DNA of 64,000 nucleotides, taken from contig CAJFLB010000001.1 in NCBI GenBank assembly GCA_904387305.1, positions 47,300 through 111,299 of the forward strand, in the 5' to 3' direction. The notes beneath the pieces are model-generated. The model was given only the letters and a program-made list of their open reading frames with translations. It was not told where the DNA came from and ran no database searches. The stretch comes from an uncultured Clostridia bacterium. GTDB lineage: Bacteria; Bacillota; Clostridia; TANB77; CAG-508. Both the position numbers and the translations under genes were made by a program. Positions 1-8,390 of this stretch are shown here, in pieces (the first letter of the stretch is position 1; each line of letters starts with the position of its first letter).

Positions 1-304
1 CAAAAGAGCAGAAACAGATTTAGAGTATAATTTAAAAATAACAACAACAACCAATTTACCATTAGAATATGCAATAGAAAAGAACGGAGAAATTTTAACG
101 ACACAGCAAAATATATTTACTGATGAGGATGGTACATATTATAGAGAAATCATAATAGAGCCATCACAAATGGTAGAAGGAGAAGATTTGACAGATAATT
201 ATGTTATTAAAGTAACATTTCCAAAAGAGAATGATACAAATGCAGAATATTCTGATTTGATAGAATATATAAAATTAGATATAAATGCAGAACAAATCAT
301 ATAG
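1..304 (+). CDS. C-terminal fragment of a TasA/camelysin-like secreted protein (5' end outside window)
   Basis: An open frame (second base onward) runs from the window edge to a TAG at 302-304 and encodes about 100 residues. The fragment has alternating beta-strand character, with runs such as LKITTTTNLPLEYAI and YVIKVTFPKEN and many Glu/Asn/Thr. The phrase TTTNLPLEYAI resembles the mid-region of TasA/CalY-type fibre proteins, where a bulk segment precedes a final strand. The end (YIKLDINAEQII) is typical of a strand closing the jelly roll. It lies directly upstream of the ATPase genes, so the surface-protein locus extends beyond this window. The N-terminal signal peptide cannot be seen, so the family assignment is inferred from the fragment and its neighbours. 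Confidence 0.55.
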   Translation, partial: KRAETDLEYNLKITTTTNLPLEYAIEKNGEILTTQQNIFTDEDGTYYREIIIEPSQMVEGEDLTDNYVIKVTFPKENDTNAEYSDLIEYIKLDINAEQII

Positions 305-315
305 TAGGACAAAAT

Positions 316-346
316 GGGACCAAACGGACCTGGTCCCAATGGACCC
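316..346. repeat. Family A palindromic repeat (short form)
   Basis: A GGGACC...GGTCCC-type palindrome lies between the stop codon at 304 and the AGGAGG ribosome binding site at 350-355. Copies of the same unit occur at 7725, 12601, 23717, 30505, 32437, 39880, 47529 and 54626. Confidence 0.85.
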
Positions 347-360
347 AACAGGAGGTAGAA

Positions 361-1407
361 ATGAATAACTTAATGGATACATATATAACATATACAGAAA
401 AGAAAATAAAAAAATATATAAAAACAATATTAGACAAACAATATGACGAAAATCTAGTAAGTGAATATTTAAAAACATATATTAATGCCAGATATTATAA
501 TATTCAAAATACAGACACACCTGCTAGAGCTTTTTACTTAAGAATATTAGAAGAATTAGAATATAAAGAAGATATTTTAATGAAAAGATGCGAAGAAGAA
601 TCTCAAAACTTAAATGAAAAGCAAGAACAATTAAATAAAATTCACAATTTGAAGGAATTGTTTGCATATATTTTATTTTTTGATAATGTTAGAAATGTAG
701 AAAATTTTAAGTCGATTGATAATATAAAAGAAATTATCAGTAAAATGATACAAACGGCAAATTCATTATTTAAAATAGAAGTTTCACAAAGTGTAGAAAA
801 AAAATTATATGAAGAAATCAAAAAAGATATGATTGAAAAAGAAGTATTTTTAGACAAATTTGATACAGATGAATTTGCTTTACAATTTGAAAATAGTAAA
901 GTCAAGGATGATGTATATTTTGTTACTTTAGAACAAAAAGTGAAAATGCCTATGCAGTATAGTGAGGCGGCGATAGAGAAAGTATATAATGAAGGAATTG
1001 TTGCAGAAGATAAATTGCAAGTAGAATATATATTATTAAGTGTTGTTGTCATTTCAGATATTATCAATGGGAATTTTGATGATAAATATATTGCAGAATT
1101 TGCAAGTACACTATTTAAAAAGAAACAAAAATTAGATAGTATATTGTCAATTCTAGGAAATCAAGAATTGCAAGATAAAATACATTTGAATATTATGTAT
1201 TCTGATTATATAAAAAATCAAAAAAGTATTTTAGCATATACAAAAAAAGGTTACAATTTTACGATTACATTAGATAACACAGTAAAAAGTATAGAAGATG
1301 TAGAAAAATTAAAAATGTTTAAAATGGTTATTGTACCACAAAAATTATCATTATATAAAGAAATAAAAAGCAATAAAGAAATTCTTAATAATGTAATACT
1401 AAAATAA
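361..1407 (+). CDS. Cytoplasmic protein of unknown function, first gene of the McrB-like module
   Basis: This 348-residue protein starts at ATG 361, eight bases after an AGGAGG site. It has no signal peptide or membrane segment and is rich in Lys, Glu, Ile and Asn. The N-terminal third looks helical and partly coiled (about residues 50-95). I do not recognise a family or catalytic motif. It ends 20 bases before the McrB-like ATPase gene, so the two are almost certainly co-transcribed and may act together, for example as an adaptor or substrate-binding subunit. That role is inferred from position only. A distant relation to other McrBC-module accessory proteins is possible but cannot be shown here. 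Confidence 0.75.
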   Translation: MNNLMDTYITYTEKKIKKYIKTILDKQYDENLVSEYLKTYINARYYNIQNTDTPARAFYLRILEELEYKEDILMKRCEEESQNLNEKQEQLNKIHNLKELFAYILFFDNVRNVENFKSIDNIKEIISKMIQTANSLFKIEVSQSVEKKLYEEIKKDMIEKEVFLDKFDTDEFALQFENSKVKDDVYFVTLEQKVKMPMQYSEAAIEKVYNEGIVAEDKLQVEYILLSVVVISDIINGNFDDKYIAEFASTLFKKKQKLDSILSILGNQELQDKIHLNIMYSDYIKNQKSILAYTKKGYNFTITLDNTVKSIEDVEKLKMFKMVIVPQKLSLYKEIKSNKEILNNVILK

Positions 1408-1427
1408 AGAAACAGGAGAAGGAAAAC

Positions 1428-2981
1428 ATGGAAACATATGGAAGATTTTTATTCGAATTTTTAAGCCAATTTTTCTCTGGATTTCAAGAGATTTTTGGTG
1501 GACTTTGGAATGGGATTGTAAATATATTTAATATACCAGGATATTGGAGTATTATCCAAAATTATGCTAATGATTTTAAAGTTTCAGAATGGCTTTTAAC
1601 AGGTTTAGCGATTATTTGTATGTTGATTGTAATAGGAGGTATTATTGGAATCATAATCTTTTTCTTGAAAAGACATATGAAATGGAGAAAAAAGATTATT
1701 AATCAAGAAGAATTATTAAAACAAATCGATACCTTAAATGGACAAGTAGAAGAATTAGTAGATGAAAAACTAAAATTGCTAAATATGAAGTCACCAGAAT
1801 TAGGTGTAAATCCAAATGGTATCAGTACAGGTATGGATAAAGCTGCACTTGCTGCTGCACAATCAGAAGCAAATAATGAAGAACAAATAGATCCAAATAG
1901 TCAAAGTAGATTCTCTAAATTAACAATGCTAGACGAAGAATTTGCAAAATATAAACAAAAAGATTATCACAATAATTTTACATTACCAGAATTTTGTTAT
2001 ATGTTTAGAAATTTTGCCGCAAGTAAGTTAAAACTATATTATAGTGAAAAGATGATAAGATTATTCGTATCAGCAATTGCATCAACAAAACTTGTTATTT
2101 TACAAGGTATTTCTGGTACAGGTAAAACATCTATATCTCTTGCATGGGGTAACTTTGTAAAACACCCATCATGTGTTGCATCTGTACAACCTTCTTGGAG
2201 AGATAGAACAGATATTTTTGGGTACTTAAATGAGTTCACCAAAAAATTTAATGAAACAGACTTTTTAGCATATTTATATGAAGCAGGATATACAGATGAA
2301 ATTTACACAGTTATCCTAGATGAGATGAACTTAGCGCGTGTGGAATACTATTTTGCAGAAATGTTATCAATTCTAGAAATGCATAGTACAAAAGATTGGA
2401 AAATTGAGATTGTACAAAGTTCATGGCCAACTGATCCAAAGAAATTGATAAAAGGAAAATTGCAAATTCCACCAAATGCATGGTATATAGGAACAATCAA
2501 CAATGACGACTCAACATTCATGGTAACAGATAAGGTATATGATAGAGCAATGCCAATAGATATTAATGAAAAAGGTATTGCATTTGAACCAGATGATGTA
2601 GATGCTCTTGACGTTAACTATTCATACTTAAATGGTTTATTTGATAAAGCAATTGTAGATTATGCTATATCACCATCAACTTTAAAAAAGATAGAAGACA
2701 TGGATAATTATACAATCAAACACTTTAGAGTTGCATTTGGTAACCGTATCGTAAAACATATGAAAAAATTTGTACCAGTATACGTAGCTTGTGGAGGAGA
2801 TGAAACAGAAGCGGTAGACTATTTCATGGCTAAAAAAGTATTAAGAAAATTTGAAGGATTAAACCTAACTTTAATTAGAGATGAAATTGATGGTTATATT
2901 GAGTTTTTGGACAAAAACTTTGGAAAAGGCAAAATGAGCGAATGTATAGAATTCTTATTAAGACTTAAAAAGATGTCTTAG
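1428..2981 (+). CDS. Membrane-anchored McrB-like AAA+ ATPase
   Basis: The protein has 517 residues and starts at ATG 1428 after an AGGAGAAGG site. Residues 56-80 form one transmembrane helix, followed by a basic stretch and a short coiled coil (about 90-120). The AAA+ core follows: Walker A GISGTGKTS (227-235), Walker B TVILDEMN (294-301) with the NLARVE continuation typical of the McrB/dynein-like branch, sensor-1 region IGTINND (354-360) and a DRA arginine-finger candidate (Arg373). Classical McrB has an N-terminal DNA-binding domain and an NTAD-type GTP signature; neither is seen. The ATPase therefore probably works at the membrane rather than in DNA restriction. A DUF2357-like gene lies two positions downstream, as in McrB/McrC pairs. 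The substrate is unknown. Confidence 0.85.
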   Translation: METYGRFLFEFLSQFFSGFQEIFGGLWNGIVNIFNIPGYWSIIQNYANDFKVSEWLLTGLAIICMLIVIGGIIGIIIFFLKRHMKWRKKIINQEELLKQIDTLNGQVEELVDEKLKLLNMKSPELGVNPNGISTGMDKAALAAAQSEANNEEQIDPNSQSRFSKLTMLDEEFAKYKQKDYHNNFTLPEFCYMFRNFAASKLKLYYSEKMIRLFVSAIASTKLVILQGISGTGKTSISLAWGNFVKHPSCVASVQPSWRDRTDIFGYLNEFTKKFNETDFLAYLYEAGYTDEIYTVILDEMNLARVEYYFAEMLSILEMHSTKDWKIEIVQSSWPTDPKKLIKGKLQIPPNAWYIGTINNDDSTFMVTDKVYDRAMPIDINEKGIAFEPDDVDALDVNYSYLNGLFDKAIVDYAISPSTLKKIEDMDNYTIKHFRVAFGNRIVKHMKKFVPVYVACGGDETEAVDYFMAKKVLRKFEGLNLTLIRDEIDGYIEFLDKNFGKGKMSECIEFLLRLKKMS

Positions 2982-2987
2982 TGGATA

Positions 2988-3210
2988 TGTCCAATTGGGG
3001 ACGTTTCTGTTTGGGACATTTTTATGTAAAATTAAGAATTATAAATTATACAAATGATATTTTAAACAATTATAGAAGATGGAATTATATTTTAAGAAAT
3101 ACATTTTAACGAATTAGGGGATAAATTGTGATAAATCTGTATGAATAGGGAATTAACGGTAATGAATTTTACATAAAAATGTCCCAAACAGAAACGTCCC
3201 CAATTGGACA
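2988..3210. mobile_element. MITE-like element with 46-bp perfect terminal inverted repeats (family B)
   Basis: The left arm at 2988-3033 (starting TGTCCAATTGGGGACG) and the right arm at 3165-3210 are exact reverse complements over 46 bp, and they enclose 131 bp of AT-rich, non-coding DNA. A second element of almost identical size (224 bp) and with the same arms is at 18353-18576, but its interior differs. The right arm abuts the ribosome binding site of the next gene. No transposase is encoded inside. Confidence 0.8.
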
Positions 3211-3222
3211 TTGGAGGGAAAA

Positions 3223-4344
3223 ATGGACTTAAATATTGTGAAATTGGCCAATATGGAAAAAGAAAATTCAACAAAATTTCTTAGCAAAATGGATTCTAAA
3301 TTAATGATGGATGTAGATAGAAGCAGTATTGTGGAAAATGATGAATGGATGGATATGGTTGAATTTACTGTTCCATATTTAGAAAAAGCATTAACAAAGG
3401 AAATTAAAAATATTGTAACAGAAGAAGAAATTATTAAAATAGAATTAATTAAAAAGGTAACTGTTGAAAGTGTAAAACATTTATCAAAACATGTAAATTT
3501 GGTAGATAGATTTAATCAAAAAAGTGGAGAAGTGACACCTAAGAAGATTTTAAATGCTTATAAAGAAGAAACGTTTCTAACTTATGAAAATAGATTTTTA
3601 TATACATTAATAAAACTGATTGAAGATTATATGTATTTAAGAAAAAAACAAGATGATGAAGAATATAAAGGGAAAAATCATCAAAAAGCAGATTATCAAG
3701 CAGAAATTAAATTAGGAAAAGAAAAAATTAATGTAAAGATGGAATATGATTCTGAAAGAATAACAGGAATTACAAAAACAGAAAAAACGGCAGAAAGAAT
3801 AGAAAGTATTGAAAGATCTTTAAAAATGTTAAAACAAACTGAGGTTTATCAAACTTTGGTTGCTAAAAAGGCAACTTATGTAAAAGCACCATTAAAAATG
3901 ACAAATGTTTTGTTGAAAAATGTCAATTTTCAATATGCTGTAAAACTATGGAATTATTTAAGTGACCAAATGGAATTAAATGATAAGACAATCAATGAAA
4001 GTAGTCAGTATGAAGAAAAAGGAATTGTAAAAGAATTAGTAGATGAAGATATATTTTTACTATATTCTATTTTCAAGAAAACAGATAATAGTAATACATT
4101 AAAAGGAAAAGCAAAATCAGCTGTTGAAGATAATAAGTTGGCAAAACAATTAACAGATGCCATGATAGAAAGAATTATAGAATTAAATCCTGATATGACA
4201 GAAAAAGAGTTAAATAAATTAATTTCAGAAAAAATTTTGATGATGAAAACAAAAAAATTAATTTCTTTAAAACCAGTAGAGGATAGATTTAAAGAAAGAA
4301 TTGAAAAATATATGATACAAGCAAAAGAAGTGAGGTTAAAATAA
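3223..4344 (+). CDS. DUF2357-like (McrC N-terminal-like) protein lacking a visible nuclease domain
   Basis: This is a 373-residue soluble protein. I chose ATG 3223 because GGAGGG lies at 3213-3218; the upstream in-frame TTG at 3211 belongs to the end of the family B repeat. The segment TFLTYENRFLYTLIKLIED (about 120-138) and the later block with YQTLVAKK, PLKMTNVLLKNVNF and KLWNYLSD match my recollection of DUF2357 proteins, which partner McrB-type ATPases. Those normally continue into a PD-(D/E)xK nuclease. Here the C-terminus is a Lys/Glu-rich helical tail without an E/D-x-K motif, so the protein is probably a structural or regulatory partner of the ATPase upstream. The stop abuts the signal peptidase start at 4345, which suggests coupling. 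Confidence 0.65.
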   Translation: MDLNIVKLANMEKENSTKFLSKMDSKLMMDVDRSSIVENDEWMDMVEFTVPYLEKALTKEIKNIVTEEEIIKIELIKKVTVESVKHLSKHVNLVDRFNQKSGEVTPKKILNAYKEETFLTYENRFLYTLIKLIEDYMYLRKKQDDEEYKGKNHQKADYQAEIKLGKEKINVKMEYDSERITGITKTEKTAERIESIERSLKMLKQTEVYQTLVAKKATYVKAPLKMTNVLLKNVNFQYAVKLWNYLSDQMELNDKTINESSQYEEKGIVKELVDEDIFLLYSIFKKTDNSNTLKGKAKSAVEDNKLAKQLTDAMIERIIELNPDMTEKELNKLISEKILMMKTKKLISLKPVEDRFKERIEKYMIQAKEVRLK

Positions 4345-5157
4345 ATGGAAAAACAGGAAGACAAAAGAGAAGAAAAGAAAATTAAAAATGGTGCGAGCAA
4401 AGCTAAAAAAAGTACTGCAAAAAAAGAAAGCGAAACAAAAAAAGATGAGACAAAAGCTAAAGGAAGCAAAATAGAAAACAATAAAACAAAAAGTGAAAAA
4501 AAAGAAAGTAAAGCAAAAAATAATGAATCTAAAAATGAGAAAAAAGAAAGCAAAATAAAAAATGAAGAAGCAAATAGTGAAAAGACGTATGAAGTAAAAA
4601 TGAAAAGAAAAGCTGGTAGTAGATGTCTTTCGTTTATTTGGAATATAGTTGTTAAAATAATAACGATTGCCATTATATTCATCTCTATTATTATAGTAGT
4701 ACAAAAAGTGACAAATAACCAAGAATCATTTTTAGGATTTAGAATATTCAGAGTACAAACTGGAAGTATGATTCCGAAATACCAAATTGGTGATGTTATA
4801 TTGGTAAAAGAAGTAGACACAGATAAAATTCAAATTGGTGATGATGTAACATATGAAGGAAAAACAGGTGCAATGAATGGAATGCTTGTTACTCACAGGG
4901 TGGTAGATATTGAAGAAGTGGATGGTAAAAGAGTTTTCCATACACAAGGTATAGCGAATAACTTAGAGGACCCTGTTGTAAGTGAAGAACAAATAAATGG
5001 TGTTGTTCAAACAAAAATGTATATTTTATCACTTATTTGTATGTTATTAAATAATAAATATATTTTCTATTTCTGTGGAATATTGCCATTAACAATATAT
5101 GTAGCTTTTAAAATTTTTAGAAGTAAAAAAGTAAAGAAAATAGAAAAAGAAAATTAA
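4345..5157 (+). CDS. SipW-type signal peptidase I with long charged N-terminal tail (first of three)
   Basis: The 270-residue protein starts at ATG 4345, immediately after the previous stop. Residues 1-90 are a low-complexity Lys/Glu/Ser tail, probably cytoplasmic. A transmembrane helix (about 97-120) is followed by the S26B peptidase core: TGSMIPKYQIGD with catalytic Ser141, THRVV with His184 (replacing the Lys of bacterial SPase I), then QGIANNLEDP. A second membrane segment lies at about 232-255. This Ser/His arrangement is that of SipW and the archaeal/ER enzymes. SipW processes TasA-like fibre proteins in Bacillus; the TasA-like gene 63 bases downstream is the likely client. The charged tail is unusual and could contact the cytoplasmic ATPase module, which is inference. 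Confidence 0.88.
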   Translation: MEKQEDKREEKKIKNGASKAKKSTAKKESETKKDETKAKGSKIENNKTKSEKKESKAKNNESKNEKKESKIKNEEANSEKTYEVKMKRKAGSRCLSFIWNIVVKIITIAIIFISIIIVVQKVTNNQESFLGFRIFRVQTGSMIPKYQIGDVILVKEVDTDKIQIGDDVTYEGKTGAMNGMLVTHRVVDIEEVDGKRVFHTQGIANNLEDPVVSEEQINGVVQTKMYILSLICMLLNNKYIFYFCGILPLTIYVAFKIFRSKKVKKIEKEN

Positions 5158-5220
5158 AAAATAACTAAGAACTTAAAAAGAATAAGACATGAAAATTGAA
5201 AAAAATGGAAAGGAAAAGAA

Positions 5221-5949
5221 ATGAAAGAAAAAAATAAGGTTAGAATTATTGAAGTATTATGTGTAATTTCTTTAATCATTACCATTTTTTCTATACAAAG
5301 AACCTATGCAAGATATTTTGAACAAGTAGATACAACATATAATACAAATATCAAAAGATGGTTAGTTAAGGTAAATGATAAAATTATCTATGAGGCAGAA
5401 ACACTAAATGAGGTTATGGAACCTATTATTGTAGAAAATGAAAATGTAAATCCTAACATTTTAGTCCCTGGACAAACTGGATATTTTGAAATGCTAATAG
5501 ATTATACAGAGGTAGATGTTGCATTTGAGTACGAATTTTCTATGGAACAACTAAACGGAACACCATTAGAGGATTTTGAAATTTATGGATATGAGGTAAT
5601 TGATGGAGAGGAGCATACCATAACAGAGACAGAAGAAATAAAAGGTGTTATCGACCCAACAACTGAAGTAAATAGTGCAGGTGAAAAGAAAAGAGAAATC
5701 AGAATCTTATTTAGATGGAATGATGGAGAAGGAAGTACTATGGACAATAAAGCAGATACACAATTTAGAGGAGAGAAACAAAATACAACAAATGATGATA
5801 ACACGACAAATAATAATACAACAGATGATGATACGACAAATCAAGTTGAAAATAATACTTCTCAAGATGATTTACATACTGTACTAAAATATCGTGCAAC
5901 AATGACATTTACACAATATATACCACCAGAAGAAGAAATAACAACTTAA
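5221..5949 (+). CDS. TasA/camelysin-like secreted protein with Asn/Thr-rich segment
   Basis: A 242-residue protein starting at ATG 5221 after AAGGAAAAG. A basic N-terminus and a hydrophobic stretch (about 9-26) lead to RTYARYFEQ (27-35), the kind of site cut by SipW-type peptidases. The mature part is beta-rich and acidic, with VPGQTGYFEMLIDY near residue 80 resembling the pre-strand block of TasA-family proteins. A long Asn/Asp/Thr low-complexity run (about 190-215) precedes a final strand TVLKYRATMTFTQYIPPEEE. It lies between two SipW-type peptidase genes. It is probably an exported fibre or matrix subunit; assembly into fibres is inferred from the family. Confidence 0.72.
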   Translation: MKEKNKVRIIEVLCVISLIITIFSIQRTYARYFEQVDTTYNTNIKRWLVKVNDKIIYEAETLNEVMEPIIVENENVNPNILVPGQTGYFEMLIDYTEVDVAFEYEFSMEQLNGTPLEDFEIYGYEVIDGEEHTITETEEIKGVIDPTTEVNSAGEKKREIRILFRWNDGEGSTMDNKADTQFRGEKQNTTNDDNTTNNNTTDDDTTNQVENNTSQDDLHTVLKYRATMTFTQYIPPEEEITT

Positions 5950-5983
5950 TAAAAGAAAGATAAATATAAAAGAGGTGAACTTT

Positions 5984-6121
5984 ATGGAATTGAAAAATAT
6001 AAAAATAACTAATTTAGAAAATGATGAATTGTTAGATGCCCAAAAACAAGTAGAGAGTTTTTTGAAGTTTTTAAATGGGGAATATGAAACTGTTAAAAAA
6101 TTAGAGGAGGAAAATTCGTGA
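5984..6121 (+). CDS. Small 45-residue protein translationally coupled to the coiled-coil gene
   Basis: ATG at 5984 follows AGAGGTGA with good spacing, and the frame runs 45 codons to a TGA at 6119-6121. The GTG start of the next gene (6118) overlaps this stop in the arrangement GTGA, so translation is probably coupled. The product is charged and helical, with a leucine-spaced pattern (NLENDELLDAQKQVESFLKF), and has no membrane segment. An AGAGGAGG site near its 3' end serves the downstream start. I recognise no family. Its placement suggests a small partner of the 535-residue protein. Confidence 0.7.
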   Translation: MELKNIKITNLENDELLDAQKQVESFLKFLNGEYETVKKLEEENS

Positions 6122-7725
6122 AAGAGTTAGTAGAAAATATTGAAAAACAAATTACAACAGATAAAGAAGTCATTTCAGTACTACCAAGAAATGGGATAAA
6201 AGCAATCAAAACATTATTAAAAACGATAGCTGAGATGACAGAAAAATATGAAACTTTAAATGAAAAATTGCAAAAAGAAATAGAAACTAGATATACTGAA
6301 TTGACAACCGTTGAAGAAAATAAAGAGATTCCTCAATTAGAGCAAGAAATATTAAAATATGACATGGCTGAAAAAAATACAGATACACGTTCTTCATTCG
6401 AAAAAATGGGGCTAGATCGTGTCATATATAATGTAAATGGGTACTATAAAAGCAATTTAGAAAGATTAAACAAAGAACTTATTTTTAGTGTAAAACAATT
6501 TGAAAAAGTAGGAATCAAGCTAACAGCTGAAGATTTTTGTATTAGTGAATATGCAAAAAAATATATGGAAGTACTATTAAAAGAAGCATATGAAGGAGAT
6601 ATTAATTCAGAAGCTGTAAAAAATGTTTTTGAAAAAGTATATTGGCAATGTTCAGAAATCGTATCACACTTATATGTAAATATAAGATACATTTATGATA
6701 AATATGAAAATCACATAGATAGATTTTATAATGAAAAAGCACAAGAAATTTTACAAAGTCTTTCTTTAACATCAGAAGAATTAGAAGAGAAAAAAGCAGA
6801 GTTAATTAAGCAAAAAAATCAAATTGAAGAAACAGACAATAAAAATATCCTTGATAAATTTTTTATGGGAAGTTTGAATATCAATGATTATAAAGCAGAC
6901 AATTATAAGAGAATATATACAGAACTAACAGACAAAGATGTTACTAAATTATCAGAAACTGAAAAGAAAGAAATAGATGAGAATATTGATAAATTAAATA
7001 CAAATTTAACAGAATATGCAAAATATTTAGAATATAAATTCTTAGTAGAAGAAGTTTTGCAAACAAGACAAGAATTGTTAAAAAATGCTGAAGCCAATAA
7101 AGATAAAAAAGTAAAGAAAACACAATATGAGTTAATCAAAGAAGAAATTAAAAAATTACAATCAGAAATCTTTAAATTAAATTCTAAAATTGAAAAACCA
7201 AATAAAGGATTTTTCGAAAGAAAAAAAGTAGAAGAAAAGAAAGATAGTATTGCTATTTTACAAAGAAATAATTTGGTTTTAGATTTGAAAAAGACATATA
7301 TGCAATTAGATGAAGAAGTAATCAAACAAAAAATACTTCAAGATTTAGATGAAACATCATCATTATATGATGTTATCAAATTTGCAAGTAGTTACTATGG
7401 ATATATGGCTAAGGTAATGATAAAAAATAATGAAGATATTACAGATAAAGAAATTGGAGAGAAAGCTGAGAAAATAAGAAAATTTGTTAATTTTTCTAAT
7501 TTTACAGTGATAAATCATGTAAATATAAGTGATACAAAAGAATTATCAATTATTATAAAAGATAAATATAAATTATTAGGAATGCAAATTTCAAAAGAAA
7601 ATTTTGAAGAAGATAGCATAGACGATTTAATCAGAAAAGTAAAAATTATAAACAATTATAATAATATTCAAAAAAGTAAATTTGCTATTAAAGATTTAGA
7701 ATTTATTATGAATGTAAAGAAATAG
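6118..7725 (+). CDS. Large cytoplasmic coiled-coil protein, unknown function
   Basis: The 535-residue protein starts at GTG 6118, with GAGGAGG eight bases upstream, and overlaps the preceding small gene by four bases. It has no signal peptide or membrane helix. Long Lys/Glu/Leu heptad-rich stretches (about 25-75, 215-240 and 330-370) predict extended coiled coils separated by more globular parts containing Tyr/Phe-rich helices. No P-loop or enzymatic motif is visible. It sits between TasA-like and signal-peptidase genes. A role as scaffold for the ATPase or for secretion of the surface proteins fits the context but is inferred. Coiled-coil partners are known in some McrBC-type systems. Confidence 0.72.
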   Translation: MKELVENIEKQITTDKEVISVLPRNGIKAIKTLLKTIAEMTEKYETLNEKLQKEIETRYTELTTVEENKEIPQLEQEILKYDMAEKNTDTRSSFEKMGLDRVIYNVNGYYKSNLERLNKELIFSVKQFEKVGIKLTAEDFCISEYAKKYMEVLLKEAYEGDINSEAVKNVFEKVYWQCSEIVSHLYVNIRYIYDKYENHIDRFYNEKAQEILQSLSLTSEELEEKKAELIKQKNQIEETDNKNILDKFFMGSLNINDYKADNYKRIYTELTDKDVTKLSETEKKEIDENIDKLNTNLTEYAKYLEYKFLVEEVLQTRQELLKNAEANKDKKVKKTQYELIKEEIKKLQSEIFKLNSKIEKPNKGFFERKKVEEKKDSIAILQRNNLVLDLKKTYMQLDEEVIKQKILQDLDETSSLYDVIKFASSYYGYMAKVMIKNNEDITDKEIGEKAEKIRKFVNFSNFTVINHVNISDTKELSIIIKDKYKLLGMQISKENFEEDSIDDLIRKVKIINNYNNIQKSKFAIKDLEFIMNVKK

Positions 7726-7755
7726 GGTCCAAACGGACCTGGTCCCAATGGACCC
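7725..7755. repeat. Family A palindromic repeat
   Basis: A GGGTCC...GGACCC palindrome starts at the last base of the preceding TAG stop and ends just before the AAAAGG ribosome binding site of the next gene. It is a perfect two-armed hairpin of the same family as 316-346. Confidence 0.85.
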
Positions 7756-7766
7756 AAAAGGAAATA

Positions 7767-8387
7767 ATGGAGCTGAGAACAAAATTGGAATATGATGTTG
7801 AAAAAATTTCTAACAAAATAAAACATAAAAAAAGAAAAAAAAAGATAGTAAAATTTGTGATACTCATTATTTTAATTATACTTTTTATAGTGAATATCAT
7901 TTTAGCAATAGAAGAAAGAACACATATTTTTGGGATATATATGTTTAACATTATTTCTGAAAGTATGGAACCAACATTTTATAAAGATGATTTAGCACTT
8001 GTAAAAAGTTGCAATATGGAAGAACTAAAAAAAGGAGATATTATTACATTTAAACAAGAAGATAGAATTATTTCACATAGGATATCAGAAATTATAGAAG
8101 AAAAAGGAAAGAAACAATTTATTACTAAAGGGGATAATAACGAAGTAGAAGATATAGAACCAGTAGATGTGCAGAATATATATGGGAAAGTTGTATTAGT
8201 TATTCCAAAAATAGGAAAAATAGTAAATTACATACAAAATGCAAGAGGATTTATCAATATATGTATTTTGATAATAATTATATGTATTTTAGTTAATTTT
8301 AGGGACAATATGATAAATAATCGAAAAATTAAAAGAAAAAAATACGAAATAAAAAAATTGAGAGATAATTATAAGATAGAGGGTTAA
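7767..8387 (+). CDS. SipW-type signal peptidase I (second of three), divergent catalytic block
   Basis: The 206-residue protein starts at ATG 7767. A basic N-terminus (KKRKKKIVKF) leads into a transmembrane helix at about 28-48. The catalytic block reads SESMEPTFYKDD with Ser66; the usual Gly before the Ser is Glu here. ISHRIS supplies His104, and TKGDNNEVEDIEPV matches the conserved late motif of S26B peptidases. A second membrane helix (about 162-177) and a basic tail end the protein. It is separated from the next peptidase gene by three bases. Sequence differences from the other two suggest a different client set or a divided task; only biochemistry could show which. Confidence 0.85.
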   Translation: MELRTKLEYDVEKISNKIKHKKRKKKIVKFVILIILIILFIVNIILAIEERTHIFGIYMFNIISESMEPTFYKDDLALVKSCNMEELKKGDIITFKQEDRIISHRISEIIEEKGKKQFITKGDNNEVEDIEPVDVQNIYGKVVLVIPKIGKIVNYIQNARGFINICILIIIICILVNFRDNMINNRKIKRKKYEIKKLRDNYKIEG

Positions 8388-8390
8388 AAT

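Noticed and set aside
1428-4344. Type IV (McrBC) restriction system
   Set aside because: No DNA-binding domain, no nuclease motif, and a membrane helix; the neighbours are secretion genes.
4005-4820. Long minus-strand frame opposite the first signal peptidase
   Set aside because: A shadow of the Lys/Glu-rich plus-strand coding sequence; composition is Phe/Ser/Leu low-complexity and there is no ribosome site.
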